From positions 19,999,516 to 20,063,515 of the forward strand of contig OX465112.1 of NCBI GenBank assembly GCA_949987565.1: DNA of 64,000 bases, given 5' to 3'. A model generated the notes under the pieces. It was not told the origin of the DNA, ran no database searches, and saw only the letters and a program-made list of their open reading frames with translations. A program made the position numbers and the translations under genes. Source of the DNA: Luidia sarsii. Taxonomy: Eukaryota; Echinodermata; Asteroidea; Paxillosida; Luidiidae. Below, piece after piece: positions 1 to 8,337 of the stretch (position 1 is its first letter; each line of letters begins with the position of its first letter).

Positions 1-299
1 GCACTCACGTACAGTGTCTATACAGTCCCCGGTGTCTACAAGGTTTAATACACGCGAAAAATCACTTTACTTGACACAAAGAAAGAGCTTTGATCAATAG
101 CAGTTTCCTGCTCCCTCCCCCACTGCTATTTGTTCTGATTGTCTGAAGATTCAATGGGCAGACCTTGACTCTGCAACTGTGCGGAAGACAAAGCCTCGCA
201 TTTGCCTTTGAATCTTAGCGGTAGGGCAAAGGTTAACGCCCCAAGCAACAAGGCGCCAGCTAGTCGCCCACCGCGAGTTACCTTCTATCCGTTTTAGTA
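1..299. other. No gene recognised at window start
   Basis: I see no coding exon, RNA gene or clear repeat boundary in this leading stretch. A missing downstream exon of the minus-strand GARIN-like gene could lie here or beyond the window edge, because that gene ends at a sequence resembling a splice donor. Confidence 0.4.
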
Positions 300-718
300 T
301 TGGCCACTGTCTCTCTCTCCCCTCTCTGTCTCTGCCCCACTCCACCCTCTCCCTCTCTCTCCCCTCTCTGTCTCTGTCCCACTCCCCCTCTCCCTCTCTC
401 TCCCCTCTCTGTCTCTGCCCACCCCCCTCTCCCTCTCTCTCCCCTCTCTGTCTCTGCCCCACTCCCCCCTGGCCCTCTCCCTCTCTCTCCCTCTCTGTCT
501 CTGCACCACTCCCCCCTCTCCCTCTCTCTCGCCTCTCTGTCTCTGCCCCACTCCCCTTCTCTCCCTCTCTCCCCTCTCTCTGTGTCCCACTCCCCCTCTC
601 TCCCTCTCTCTCTCCCCCTCTCTCTCCCCCCTCTCTCTCTCTCCCTCCCTCTCTCTCTCCCTCTCTCTCTCCCTCTCTCCCTCTCTTCCTCCCCCCTCTC
701 TCTCCCTCTCTCTCTCCC
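300..718. repeat. Pyrimidine-rich (CT)n simple repeat
   Basis: About 420 bp of nearly pure C and T on the plus strand, made of CTCTCTC runs broken by repeated CTCTGTCTCTGCCCCACTC units spaced roughly 60 bp apart near the left end. Every reading frame is open but gives only Ser-Leu-Pro or Arg-Glu-Gly repeats, so it is not coding. The strand asymmetry could favour triplex DNA. It directly abuts the left arm of the inverted repeat. Confidence 0.9.
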
Positions 719-721
719 ATA

Positions 722-1004
722 TTTGGCTGTAGTAGTGGAGGGGTCCATCCACAAATCCTTGCAGAAATTCGGCTTGGATGGCTACACATTTTGAGGGTGT
801 TTTTTTCTGGGGGTAATTAGCAAAAAAATATAATCGGCTATAAGGGGACTAAAATTTAAAAGAATCTAAGAGATTAATGTCCAAACTACAATTTTCAGTA
901 TAGCTAAAAGAACTGAGAAACTTCTGGGTGTGGGATAATTGGCTTTGAAAGTGAATATTTTTGTACACTGCTCTAAGGGAGCTCGATTTAGTGTTCTGCA
1001 TCCT
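722..1004 (+). repeat. Left arm of ~280-bp inverted repeat flanking the GARIN-like gene
   Basis: This segment is the diverged reverse complement of 3111-3391. Shared blocks include the words for GAGCTCGATTTAGTGTTCTGCA, CAAAGCCAATTAT, GCTAATTACCCCCAGAAAAAACACCC and CAAGCCGAATTTCTGCAAGGAT, in mirrored order. The arms bracket about 2.1 kb that contains the minus-strand GARIN-like frame, whose stop codon lies ten bases inside this arm. Confidence 0.8.
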
Positions 1005-1013
1005 CAACTTTCC

Positions 1014-2141
1014 TCACCTTACCAAGGCCCTCTGCTGGCCCATCGCTGTCAAGGAAACCATAGGGCGCCATCTACCGACGTGACCGTGTCCATGCGACTC
1101 GATGTTGAACTTTTTAAATAGATCGCCGACACTCAGCAGCAATTTACGATTGATCTCATCCGATTCGGGATGCGTCCAGTCGACACTAGCGTCGCCAAGG
1201 AGACTGCCCACGCTCTCAATGTCCTCCAGGCTTGAAAACGTGTCCGTGCTGCTGGCTTCAGTCTGTTTCAGCGCGAGGCATTGGGCGTGGCTGTGCTGTT
1301 GCCATACGAGTGAAGCGGCTCGGTCCGTGGGCGGCGAAGTTGAAGTGAGGCTTTGCTCAAGGCGGAGATGCGACTGATGATGGGGATGAGTCGAGGTGTC
1401 TGTGATGCACTCAGCAGCTGAGATGACACCGTCGTGATCTCGAGACAAGGCCGCTCCAAAGTGCCCCACCCAGTGGTAGGCGCGTGAATCCCGTCTCCTC
1501 CTGTGCCGCTCTGTAGCAAGGCCATCCATGCTACGTCTGTTATCCGTAACTGAAGGACACCTCTTGTCTTCGCTCGTTGTACATGCGACACCTGTCTGCC
1601 TAGCACCTGTGATCTTGGCATCATCATAGCCATTTGCATTCGCTGAAGGCTTCACGTTGAAGTTCGGTTTCTTCGCATCAACGCCATGTCGTCCGTGACG
1701 CTTTTCCTGTCGCTTGTTGTCCAAGTCGTGTATCCATGACAACCATTCTCGCCACCTGTCTTCTCTGTGTCTCCCATCGGCCAGTTCCAAGTACCAAGTC
1801 TTCCCCGTAGAGATGCGTAGTCTCAGCACGTGTTCGCCCCGATGTTCCTGGTGCTTCCTGGTCGATAGCTTCGTATTCTCCAGGGGGAATAAGTGTGCCA
1901 GGTGAAGATACTCCACGTTAGACTGTGCTTCATTTGAGACGACCAATGTTCTGAGATGATTGGCGTTAGATGCAACATTCTCCTCAGCAATCAGCACTAC
2001 AGTGTTGGTCAACCCAGCGTGTACCATACACATACACTGGCCGTGCTTTCTTTCCAACACAAAGCGGCTCTCAACCAGTACAACCTCATCGCTGAAGTCT
2101 GAGTATTCCTTTGTCCATAAGAGCTTCTGAAGAGTGGCCAT
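1014..2141 (-). CDS. GARIN/FAM71-like protein (Golgi-associated RAB2 interactor family), 375 aa
   Basis: One open frame encodes 375 residues from the ATG at 2141 (context GACATGG); the same frame stays open upstream to 2441, but the domain begins at this Met. Residues 1-142 match the layout of the FAM71/GARIN domain (DUF3699): an opening LQKLLWTKEYSDF, then a block resembling LTRxLPLxxVxLS (seen as LAHLFPLENTKLS), then LRLRISTGKTWYLELA followed by a tryptophan-rich WREWLSWIHDL. The C-terminal 230 residues are low in conserved motifs, rich in Ser, His and Asp, and end with a helix-like RKLLLSVGDLFKKF. GARIN proteins bind active RAB2 at the Golgi and serve in male germ cells in mammals; that role is inferred, not shown here. 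The last codons read TTG-GTA-AGG-TGA, a good splice donor, so the true coding end may be at 1019 with a further exon outside the window. Confined between inverted repeat arms. Confidence 0.62.
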   Translation of the reverse strand: MATLQKLLWTKEYSDFSDEVVLVESRFVLERKHGQCMCMVHAGLTNTVVLIAEENVASNANHLRTLVVSNEAQSNVEYLHLAHLFPLENTKLSTRKHQEHRGEHVLRLRISTGKTWYLELADGRHREDRWREWLSWIHDLDNKRQEKRHGRHGVDAKKPNFNVKPSANANGYDDAKITGARQTGVACTTSEDKRCPSVTDNRRSMDGLATERHRRRRDSRAYHWVGHFGAALSRDHDGVISAAECITDTSTHPHHQSHLRLEQSLTSTSPPTDRAASLVWQQHSHAQCLALKQTEASSTDTFSSLEDIESVGSLLGDASVDWTHPESDEINRKLLLSVGDLFKKFNIESHGHGHVGRWRPMVSLTAMGQQRALVR

Positions 2142-2636
2142 GTCAGTTGTGCCACTTCGAGTGGCATTCTGATTACTACCAACAAAGTCTGTTGTTATAC
2201 ACAGCGGATCCTTACGCGCGTAATTAACGCGCATGAACGCGACGCCAGCGAAACGCAAAGCTCTTGTGACGTCATAGTAGTACGCGCCACGCACCCAGTA
2301 AGTTGTTTTCACTGAACCGTAGAGATTATAAATAAGACTAGAGGGGGAAAAAGCTTGAGACGCTGAAAGGAGCGCTCGAGCATGTTTAGAACCTCGCAGA
2401 CGCATACGCGCACGTATGAGACGCCCACAATAATCCTGCACGTATGAACTGGACTGCGGATCTAGAGCGTGAGCGTAGTCTAGTCGCTTGTATCGAACAG
2501 CGCCGCTGTGTTCGCACGCCGATCAAAACGACTAACGTAAAAGAATGGGAGCGTCACCTCTAGCCTTATTTTATAATCTCTATACTGAACATAGAGCTCT
2601 ATGGTGCTGAAGCACTCATTATTCATTGGCGATATT

Positions 2637-2868
2637 GGTCCTTTTTTCCAAAACTGCTCAGGCTCCGGCACCGGCTTTGTCTCCATTTCTTTTCATCCAT
2701 TTTAAAGTACAAGGAGGCTTTTGGCAATTAGTTTTTGAATTCTATACTTCGAATTGAACAAAGAATCCACAGCATTAACTTCAGCAAACCTGTTTTTCAG
2801 CTTTTGCATATCAGAGATGAAGCCGTAGCCGAAGCCTATGCCGAGTTGCGTTCGGGTTTTGGAACAGA
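2637..2868. mobile_element. Fold-back MITE, GAAGCC-type terminal inverted repeats (copy 1)
   Basis: Left end has CCAAAACTGCTCAGGCTCCGGC and right end is its rough complement, GAAGCCTATGCCGAGTT...GTTTTGGAAC. The same ends occur at 17036-17268 and 21444-21696. No coding capacity inside; a non-autonomous DNA element. Confidence 0.65.
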
Positions 2869-2888
2869 GACTTGTTTTGTCATCGTAA

Positions 2889-3045
2889 GCATGTACATGT
2901 ACATTGTACATGTACATGTACAATGTACATGTACATGTACATAATACATACATGTACATGTGTACATTGTACATGTACATGTACATAATACATACATGTA
3001 CATGTGTACATTGTACATGTACATGTACATGTACATAATACATTA
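2889..3045. repeat. (ACATGT)n palindromic hexamer array
   Basis: Array built from TGTACATGTACATG words interrupted by ATAATACATAC spacers of about 50 bp period. Both strands are open in several frames but give only Met-Tyr or Cys-Thr repeats. One of five such arrays in the window. Confidence 0.9.
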
Positions 3046-3110
3046 TAATATTTTTTTTTTATGTACATGTTAGCACATGTCGGCCGATGAGGGCGCTAAC
3101 CATAATCTAC

Positions 3111-3391
3111 AGGGTGCAGAACACTAAATCGAGCTCCCATTGAACACTGTACAAAAACACTCACTTTCAAAGCCAATTATCCGATGCCCAAAAGTCTCTC
3201 AGTTCTTGTAGCTGTACTTAAAATTGTAGTTTGGACCTTCATCTATCAGATTCTTGTAAATTTTAGTGCTCTTAGACGATTAGATTTTTTGCTAATTACC
3301 CCCAGAAAAAACACCCCCAAAATGTGTAGCCGTCCAAGCCGAATTTCTGCAAGGATTTTGGGATGGACCCCTCCACTTCGACAGCCAAATA
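3111..3391 (-). repeat. Right arm of inverted repeat flanking the GARIN-like gene
   Basis: Diverged reverse complement of 722-1004. The outer end reads CCACTTCGACAGCCAAATAG, matching the outer end of the left arm. Arms roughly 80-85% alike by eye. Confidence 0.8.
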
Positions 3392-4308
3392 GGGCCACAT
3401 TTAAAGCCAGATATGGTCCAAATTACATACCAAATTGAAGAGTGAACCCCCAGGTTGTCTTAAGCTTCACTTGTTCTACAATGTATCAGTTACACACTTT
3501 ATGTGGGTACACACTTTATGATAATCAGCTCGGCGGAGCCATCTTGGTGGATTTTGTGTGCTGCACTGTACACTAATTTCCTTGAAGCTAAATGTCTTTA
3601 GCGGTCACCCAGCCGTCCAGAAACCAAAAACGATTACATAGAGACACATGCTTAGCCAAAGTTGGGACGAGTTAATGATCACGTGATATTTCAACAATGG
3701 AAATGCAGGGACGTTTTATGAACTTAGAATGTGGGAGTGCGCCCAATAATTGCACGCGCGCTGTCCGGCAAACAGGATTCTGGGTGGGTCTAGGACCTAA
3801 TTTTCTCGTCACACCCACCATGTGATGCCTTATAATTATTCACAATATATGACGGTAGAGCAACACATGTACACACTATCTTACACTCCAGTAAGTGTAC
3901 TGTTACAGTTGTAGATACTTCTATGACCTACGAGCATTTCCTGTCCCGCGATACACATTATGAATCACGTCGGGAAATGACACTAACCTGTCTATTTTAT
4001 ATTCACACATGACATGCAGTCAGACAACCCATGCAAACGATTGGTCTAGACCTTGTAGCAAAATGAACACACATTACATTATGAATAAGAACACCTTTGG
4101 CATCAATGGACTTTTCTTTTAAATTCTACTTGGATTACTTTAATATTGTGTATATTGATTATAATGTACATGTAAATATAATGCACCAAACAAAACCCAA
4201 CATCATTTACTATACCACTTTTGAGTACATTGTGATCTATAGACCAACATTATGCCATATTCGTAGGAGTATGTATGCTGGATGAGAGGGTCCATTCCTT
4301 CCTCCCAT
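3392..4308. other. Spacer without recognised gene
   Basis: AT-rich spacer. I see no exon-like frame with splice sites, no RNA gene and no repeat with clear ends here. Confidence 0.5.
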
Positions 4309-4638
4309 TATCCTCAATGCTAGAGGATACTATCCTCAATGCTAGAGGATACTATCCTCAATGCTAGAGGATACTATCCTCAATGCTAGAGGATACTATC
4401 CTCAATGCTAGAGGATACTATCCTCAATGCTAGAGGATACTATCCTCAATGCTAGAGGATACTATCCTCAATGCTAGAGGATACTATCCTCAATGCTAGA
4501 GGATACTATCCTCAATGCTAGAGGATACTATCCTCAATGCTAGAGGATACTATCCTCAATGCTAGAGGATACTATCCTCAATGCTAGAGGATACTATCCT
4601 CAATGCTAGAGGATACTATCCTCAATGCTAGAGGATAC
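4309..4638. repeat. Perfect 22-bp x 15 tandem satellite of hairpin units
   Basis: Exactly 330 bp: fifteen head-to-tail 22-mers with no mismatch that I can see. Each unit is itself a hairpin: TATCCTC, loop AATGCTA, then GAGGATA, then C. The perfect identity implies recent expansion or active homogenisation. Confidence 0.97.
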
Positions 4639-4649
4639 TATCTTAGACA

Positions 4650-5639
4650 GAAACCAATCACAGGGATCTTGATGGAGAGAAACAGATGATCCCGAACCAG
4701 TCACCATATAACCAGCCGAGTGTTGTTATTTGGCAACTTCTGCAAGTTTTCCATAATACTGCAAAGTCACATTTGCATAGAATGTTAGCAATTGACAGTT
4801 TGAATTGTTTGAATGTGCTGATGGAACTGTGCAGTTAATGACTGTAGATCTATAGGCAGCCTTACCACTGGTGTCTGTCCCATTCCACTGACCATTCTCT
4901 TGTCACTAAGACCTTGAAGTACTTTACAAATTAGTACAGTATGTAAGAAATACACATGAATTATACCATAATACATCACAAATGTCCTTCCATATTTTCT
5001 CTTTATCTAAACATAAATACAATCTATTCACGCCTCCCATATTCTTTTTTAACATACATGTACAAGATACACAGCAATTAAAGAGTTTTGCGGCAATCAT
5101 AATTCCATTTGTTTTCTTCTCTAGGATGGTTTAAAATAACTTGTAAGAGATGGATTCAAGATTCAACTCGCATGTTAACATTACCTTTTTAAGAAAAACA
5201 GATAAAATAGAATACTCAGGGCATTTAGGTATGAAATCAAAACATGCAACTTATTGTTTTATGTCGTATAAAATTCCACAAAAGTAATTGACTTGGAATG
5301 CTTTTTCCTGATGTAATTATTACATTTTCCACAACCGGTGCAAATAAATCAACCTTCCGTGCCCCTTTGGACCATCTTAAATGATTTTCTCTAACTAACA
5401 ATTTCCCATTCCCCATTTCAATGTTCATAACAGTAAACACATTTCTTCCCAATCAGTGTCTTCCTCTTTGTGGTGTTCCTGGATGCAACTGACCTAACTG
5501 CCTTTACATTGTAGAAGGGTAGGAGTCCTGTCGTTTGAGAAGGATGCTTAGGTGGGTAGATATTGATAACTAGAGGTTAGGTCTTCAGGCTGAAGAGACA
5601 TAGGAGTGTGTCAAGACTGGCATATTTTCATGGATATTT
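4650..5639. other. Spacer / probable 3' UTR of the minus-strand ATP6V0E gene
   Basis: No further exon seen. This stretch lies just downstream (minus sense) of the ATP6V0E stop codon and should hold its 3' UTR and poly(A) site. I could not pick a convincing polyadenylation signal. Confidence 0.4.
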
Positions 5640-7818
5640 TCATTCCGGGATTTCTGCACCCTGCAATGAATTCAGAAGAATTGGTCAGTTAAGGATTTGT
5701 TGGATATGCCGTACTTAATTAAATAGATTCTTTTTATTCAACATAATCAAATCACCAACTTCTAATGTTGTTGAAAATTAGGAGGGCCTGACGTTTCGAT
5801 CTTAGCAGGACCTTTCTTTGAGAAATGTCAGGCCCTCCTAATTTTTGGGATTTGAATTTTGGTCATCATAGAAGATAAGATGTTTGCAAATTACTCTTAA
5901 CTTCTACAGTGAGATGACAGTTTTTGAAAGTCCATGGCTATACTGGGACTACTATAAAGCATTTGAGATCAAAGTGGAGCAGTAAAAGCACAGCAAGTGG
6001 TTTTGAGACATTGTATCCCTGACAAATTCAGAATTGAAACTGATGTTCAAAGATGAAGAGGTTAATTGATGGCTTGAAAGGGTGTACAGTACTTACATCC
6101 CACTCCCAGATGATGGCCTTGATGATTTCTGGTTTCAACTGCGGTCCATACAGAGGGTTGAGTTGCATCAGGAATGCAAGAAGCCAACTGTTAGGAAAAA
6201 TGAAACTCCAAATTATTTATACTTCAAAAAAAAGAGGAAAACTTGAATTGAGTTGAATTGCTTCTGACTGGCGGCCCCACCCCGGCAAAGACTAGTTGAC
6301 TATTAGGGAAGATCACCATCTAAGGGCTGGATAGCTCAGATGAAGGAGCGCTGGTATGGTAATCCAGAGGTCTCGGGTTCAAGTCCCAGTCAAGTCAAAG
6401 AACTTTTTCATTACCAGTTTTTCAATTCATTTATACTTTGCTAATTAACTACATCGAAATTTTAGTAAGACCTTTCTCTACCTTTGAGAAAGGTTCTGCA
6501 GGGATCAAAATATCAGGCCCTCAAATTGATAAGATTTGCATTTTATTAATTTTAGTCATTAAACTATTTGCAGCATTTGGGCATCTTCCATATATCTTCT
6601 ATTAGATGATCAAATAGAAATCTTTAGAAATACTTTTTTCAAGGGGCCAAATAGGAAAATGTAGTTTTTTGTACTTAGTTGGATATGGTACAAGAAATAA
6701 CTAAGTGTCATTATTGTATTTTCAGACAGTCTAAATATATAAGCAGTTATCCATTAGACTAGAGTGAGACCTGTTCCTTAAGTATGTCACACAGTGTTTA
6801 AGAGAAAAGGGGTGTGGTACGAGATGAAACCCAAAAGCAATTCATAAAATTCTTAAATGATTATGAGCATGATTTAGAGAATGATCAGTACGATGATGGC
6901 AAGACTATCTTCCCTTTTTTCCTTTAATATTTCAATTCCGTCTGTCTGTTTATTCTGTCACATAAGATGCAAACCACAAATAGAATGGCCATGACTTACA
7001 GTAAATAACAGCAAACTGCAGTGAGAGCTAGCATCAACTGGATAATTCTACGGGAATACAAAGAATAAACATTATATTCAGATTTCAGACACAATAACAA
7101 TCCATTTCTACTAATGTACATCCAAATAATTAAACTCTAGATCAATTAATGATTTAATGGAGAAATAATGTTAAAAAAAAAGAACGCAGTGGCTGTTGTT
7201 ACGGCAGTCGTCCGTGTGGTTCCCTTACTTCACAGTATTTGTCAGAATATTTAGCTCTTGGAACCAGACTATCAGCTAAAGTAATAGACTGGTTCAACCA
7301 GCCTGCAATGCTGACGAAATACAATCAAGTCAGGGAACCACACGGACGACTGCCGTAACAACAGCCACTGCGAAGAAAGAAAGTATGTTTCAGTGATTTA
7401 AATGGGTGTTACAAACAACATCATGAACATGCATAAACATAATTATGGAACGTTACACTACAGTACAGAACTGTGTCAGTAAATATGCAGGTTTATATAC
7501 AATGTGTACATAATGAGATATTTTTACAAACCCACAATATGGCTACGAATGTTTTGGAATATTATTAATAGAATGTGAAGCATTCTGCATTTTTCGACAA
7601 AGAAGGGCATGGCGATGTATTCGTGCCTGCTAATGCCTAATGGCGTAATGCTACACTCATTGTAATCTTCCTCCATGCTGTACTGTAATGCATGACAAAA
7701 TGAAAGCAATTCCTTACCCTCGGTCGGGTCTTTTCCTTGGAACCACAAATGGAAGAACGATGCCAACAAATGCCCATATTGCTGTGACAATTATTGCAGT
7801 TAACCACGCACTCGCCAT
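5640..7818 (-). CDS. ATP6V0E: V-type proton ATPase subunit e (Vo sector), four exons, 86 aa
   Basis: Subunit e is a small two-helix membrane protein of the proton-translocating Vo sector of the vacuolar ATPase. Coding exons on the minus strand are 7818-7718, 7047-7000, 6187-6097 and 5660-5640, with introns that all begin GTAAG and end AG, and phases that join cleanly. The product starts MASAWLTAIIVTAIWAFVGI, followed by a second helix ending in a YLLWLLAFLMQLNPLYGPQL block, which matches the family signature LNPLFGPQL closely. Length of 86 is normal for the family (about 81). The first three exons are firm; the last, giving only GAEIPE after WEWD, rests on an acceptor TTCATTGCAG and the stop at 5640 and is less certain. 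The gene is head-to-head with CCDC125, ATG to ATG 519 bp apart. Introns carry a SINE, Penelope-like debris and a MITE. Confidence 0.9.
5770..5875. mobile_element. Penelope-derived fold-back fragment (HHR family A)
   Basis: Opposed copies of the family arm: GGGCCTGACGTTTCGAT then TTTGAGAAATGTCAGGCCC, followed by the family tail GATTTG-ATTTTGGTCAT. The ribozyme-like middle is deleted in the right arm. Lies in the last intron of ATP6V0E. Confidence 0.7.
6240..6430 (+). mobile_element. tRNA-derived SINE, family A
   Basis: Contains an A box (TAGCTCAGATGAAGGAGC), a B box (GGGTTCAAGTCCC) and the family body CTTCTGACTGGCGGCCCC and CAAAGACTAGTTGACTATT upstream of the tRNA part. Lies within an ATP6V0E intron in antisense orientation to that gene. 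Confidence 0.85.
6465..6590 (+). mobile_element. Penelope-derived fragment (HHR family A)
   Basis: Has CCTTTGAGAAAGGTTCTGC, then ATCAGGCCCTC and the family tail with GATTTGCATTTTATTAATTT and TTGCAGCATTTGGGC. The core is decayed. Confidence 0.65.
7185..7372. mobile_element. MITE with 41-bp perfect terminal inverted repeats
   Basis: Positions 7185-7225 and 7332-7372 are exact reverse complements, beginning CGCAGTGGCTGTTGTTACGG. The 106-bp centre is non-coding. Flanking AAGAA on both sides may be a 5-bp target duplication, but the sequence is low complexity. Sits in intron 1 of ATP6V0E. The perfect arms suggest a young insertion. Confidence 0.92.
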
Positions 7819-8337
7819 GTTTACAAGTACGTTGGATCGTTCCGTTTAGGAGAAAAAGCTACCACATTCCCTACGTCCCAACTCCTGTGATGATCACTAC
7901 GATTGCTGCAGGATGGATGATGAAGTCACTGTATTGGACTTGGTCATGTGACCTGCAGTCTGGTCCCGTGTTGTGGTATGCCATTTCTAATATCAAAGCA
8001 CATGTGGGTGTCTCGGTATCATGCAAGTCTTGGAACCAACTATCTCGCGACCCGCTGCATCCCGTATAGTTCGTGCTCATTCATAATGATATTCGGACAC
8101 GGCCTATAAACGTTCACTGTTGATGGCATGATCTACTCGGTACAAAACAGACGAATTTAACACCTGTACAGACTCTGGAGGTGTGAGCAGGTTGCAACTG
8201 AAGTATACAGACTAGTGCAATGTACGGTATCGTACCAGCAACTCGGACAGGAATGACAATCACGACTTGACAAAACTCTAGATTTCAAGAATTATGAGAA
8301 ACAAAAAGATATTTGTAGTGTATGAGGACTGGCTACC
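7819..8337. promoter_or_regulatory. Shared head-to-head promoter interval, ATP6V0E / CCDC125
   Basis: The start codons of ATP6V0E (minus, 7818) and CCDC125 (plus, 8338) are separated by 519 bp, so both 5' UTRs and promoters must share this interval unless upstream noncoding exons exist. No TATA box or other core element stands out by eye. Confidence 0.55.

Noticed and set aside
151..794. Long open frames on both strands over the CT tract
   Set aside because: They encode only Arg/Glu/Gly or Ser/Leu/Pro repeats from simple sequence; no start context, splice site or domain.
4309..4638. CRISPR-like array
   Set aside because: There are no spacers; units abut directly and the genome is eukaryotic.
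6317..6400. Genuine tRNA gene
   Set aside because: Has A and B boxes but the D arm carries an insertion, the acceptor ends do not pair, and the same sequence recurs with long non-tRNA flanks; it is a SINE.
7524..7790. 88-residue minus-strand frame overlapping ATP6V0E exon 1
   Set aside because: It is a different frame from the conserved subunit e exon and runs into the intron; the conserved frame 7818-7718 explains the region.
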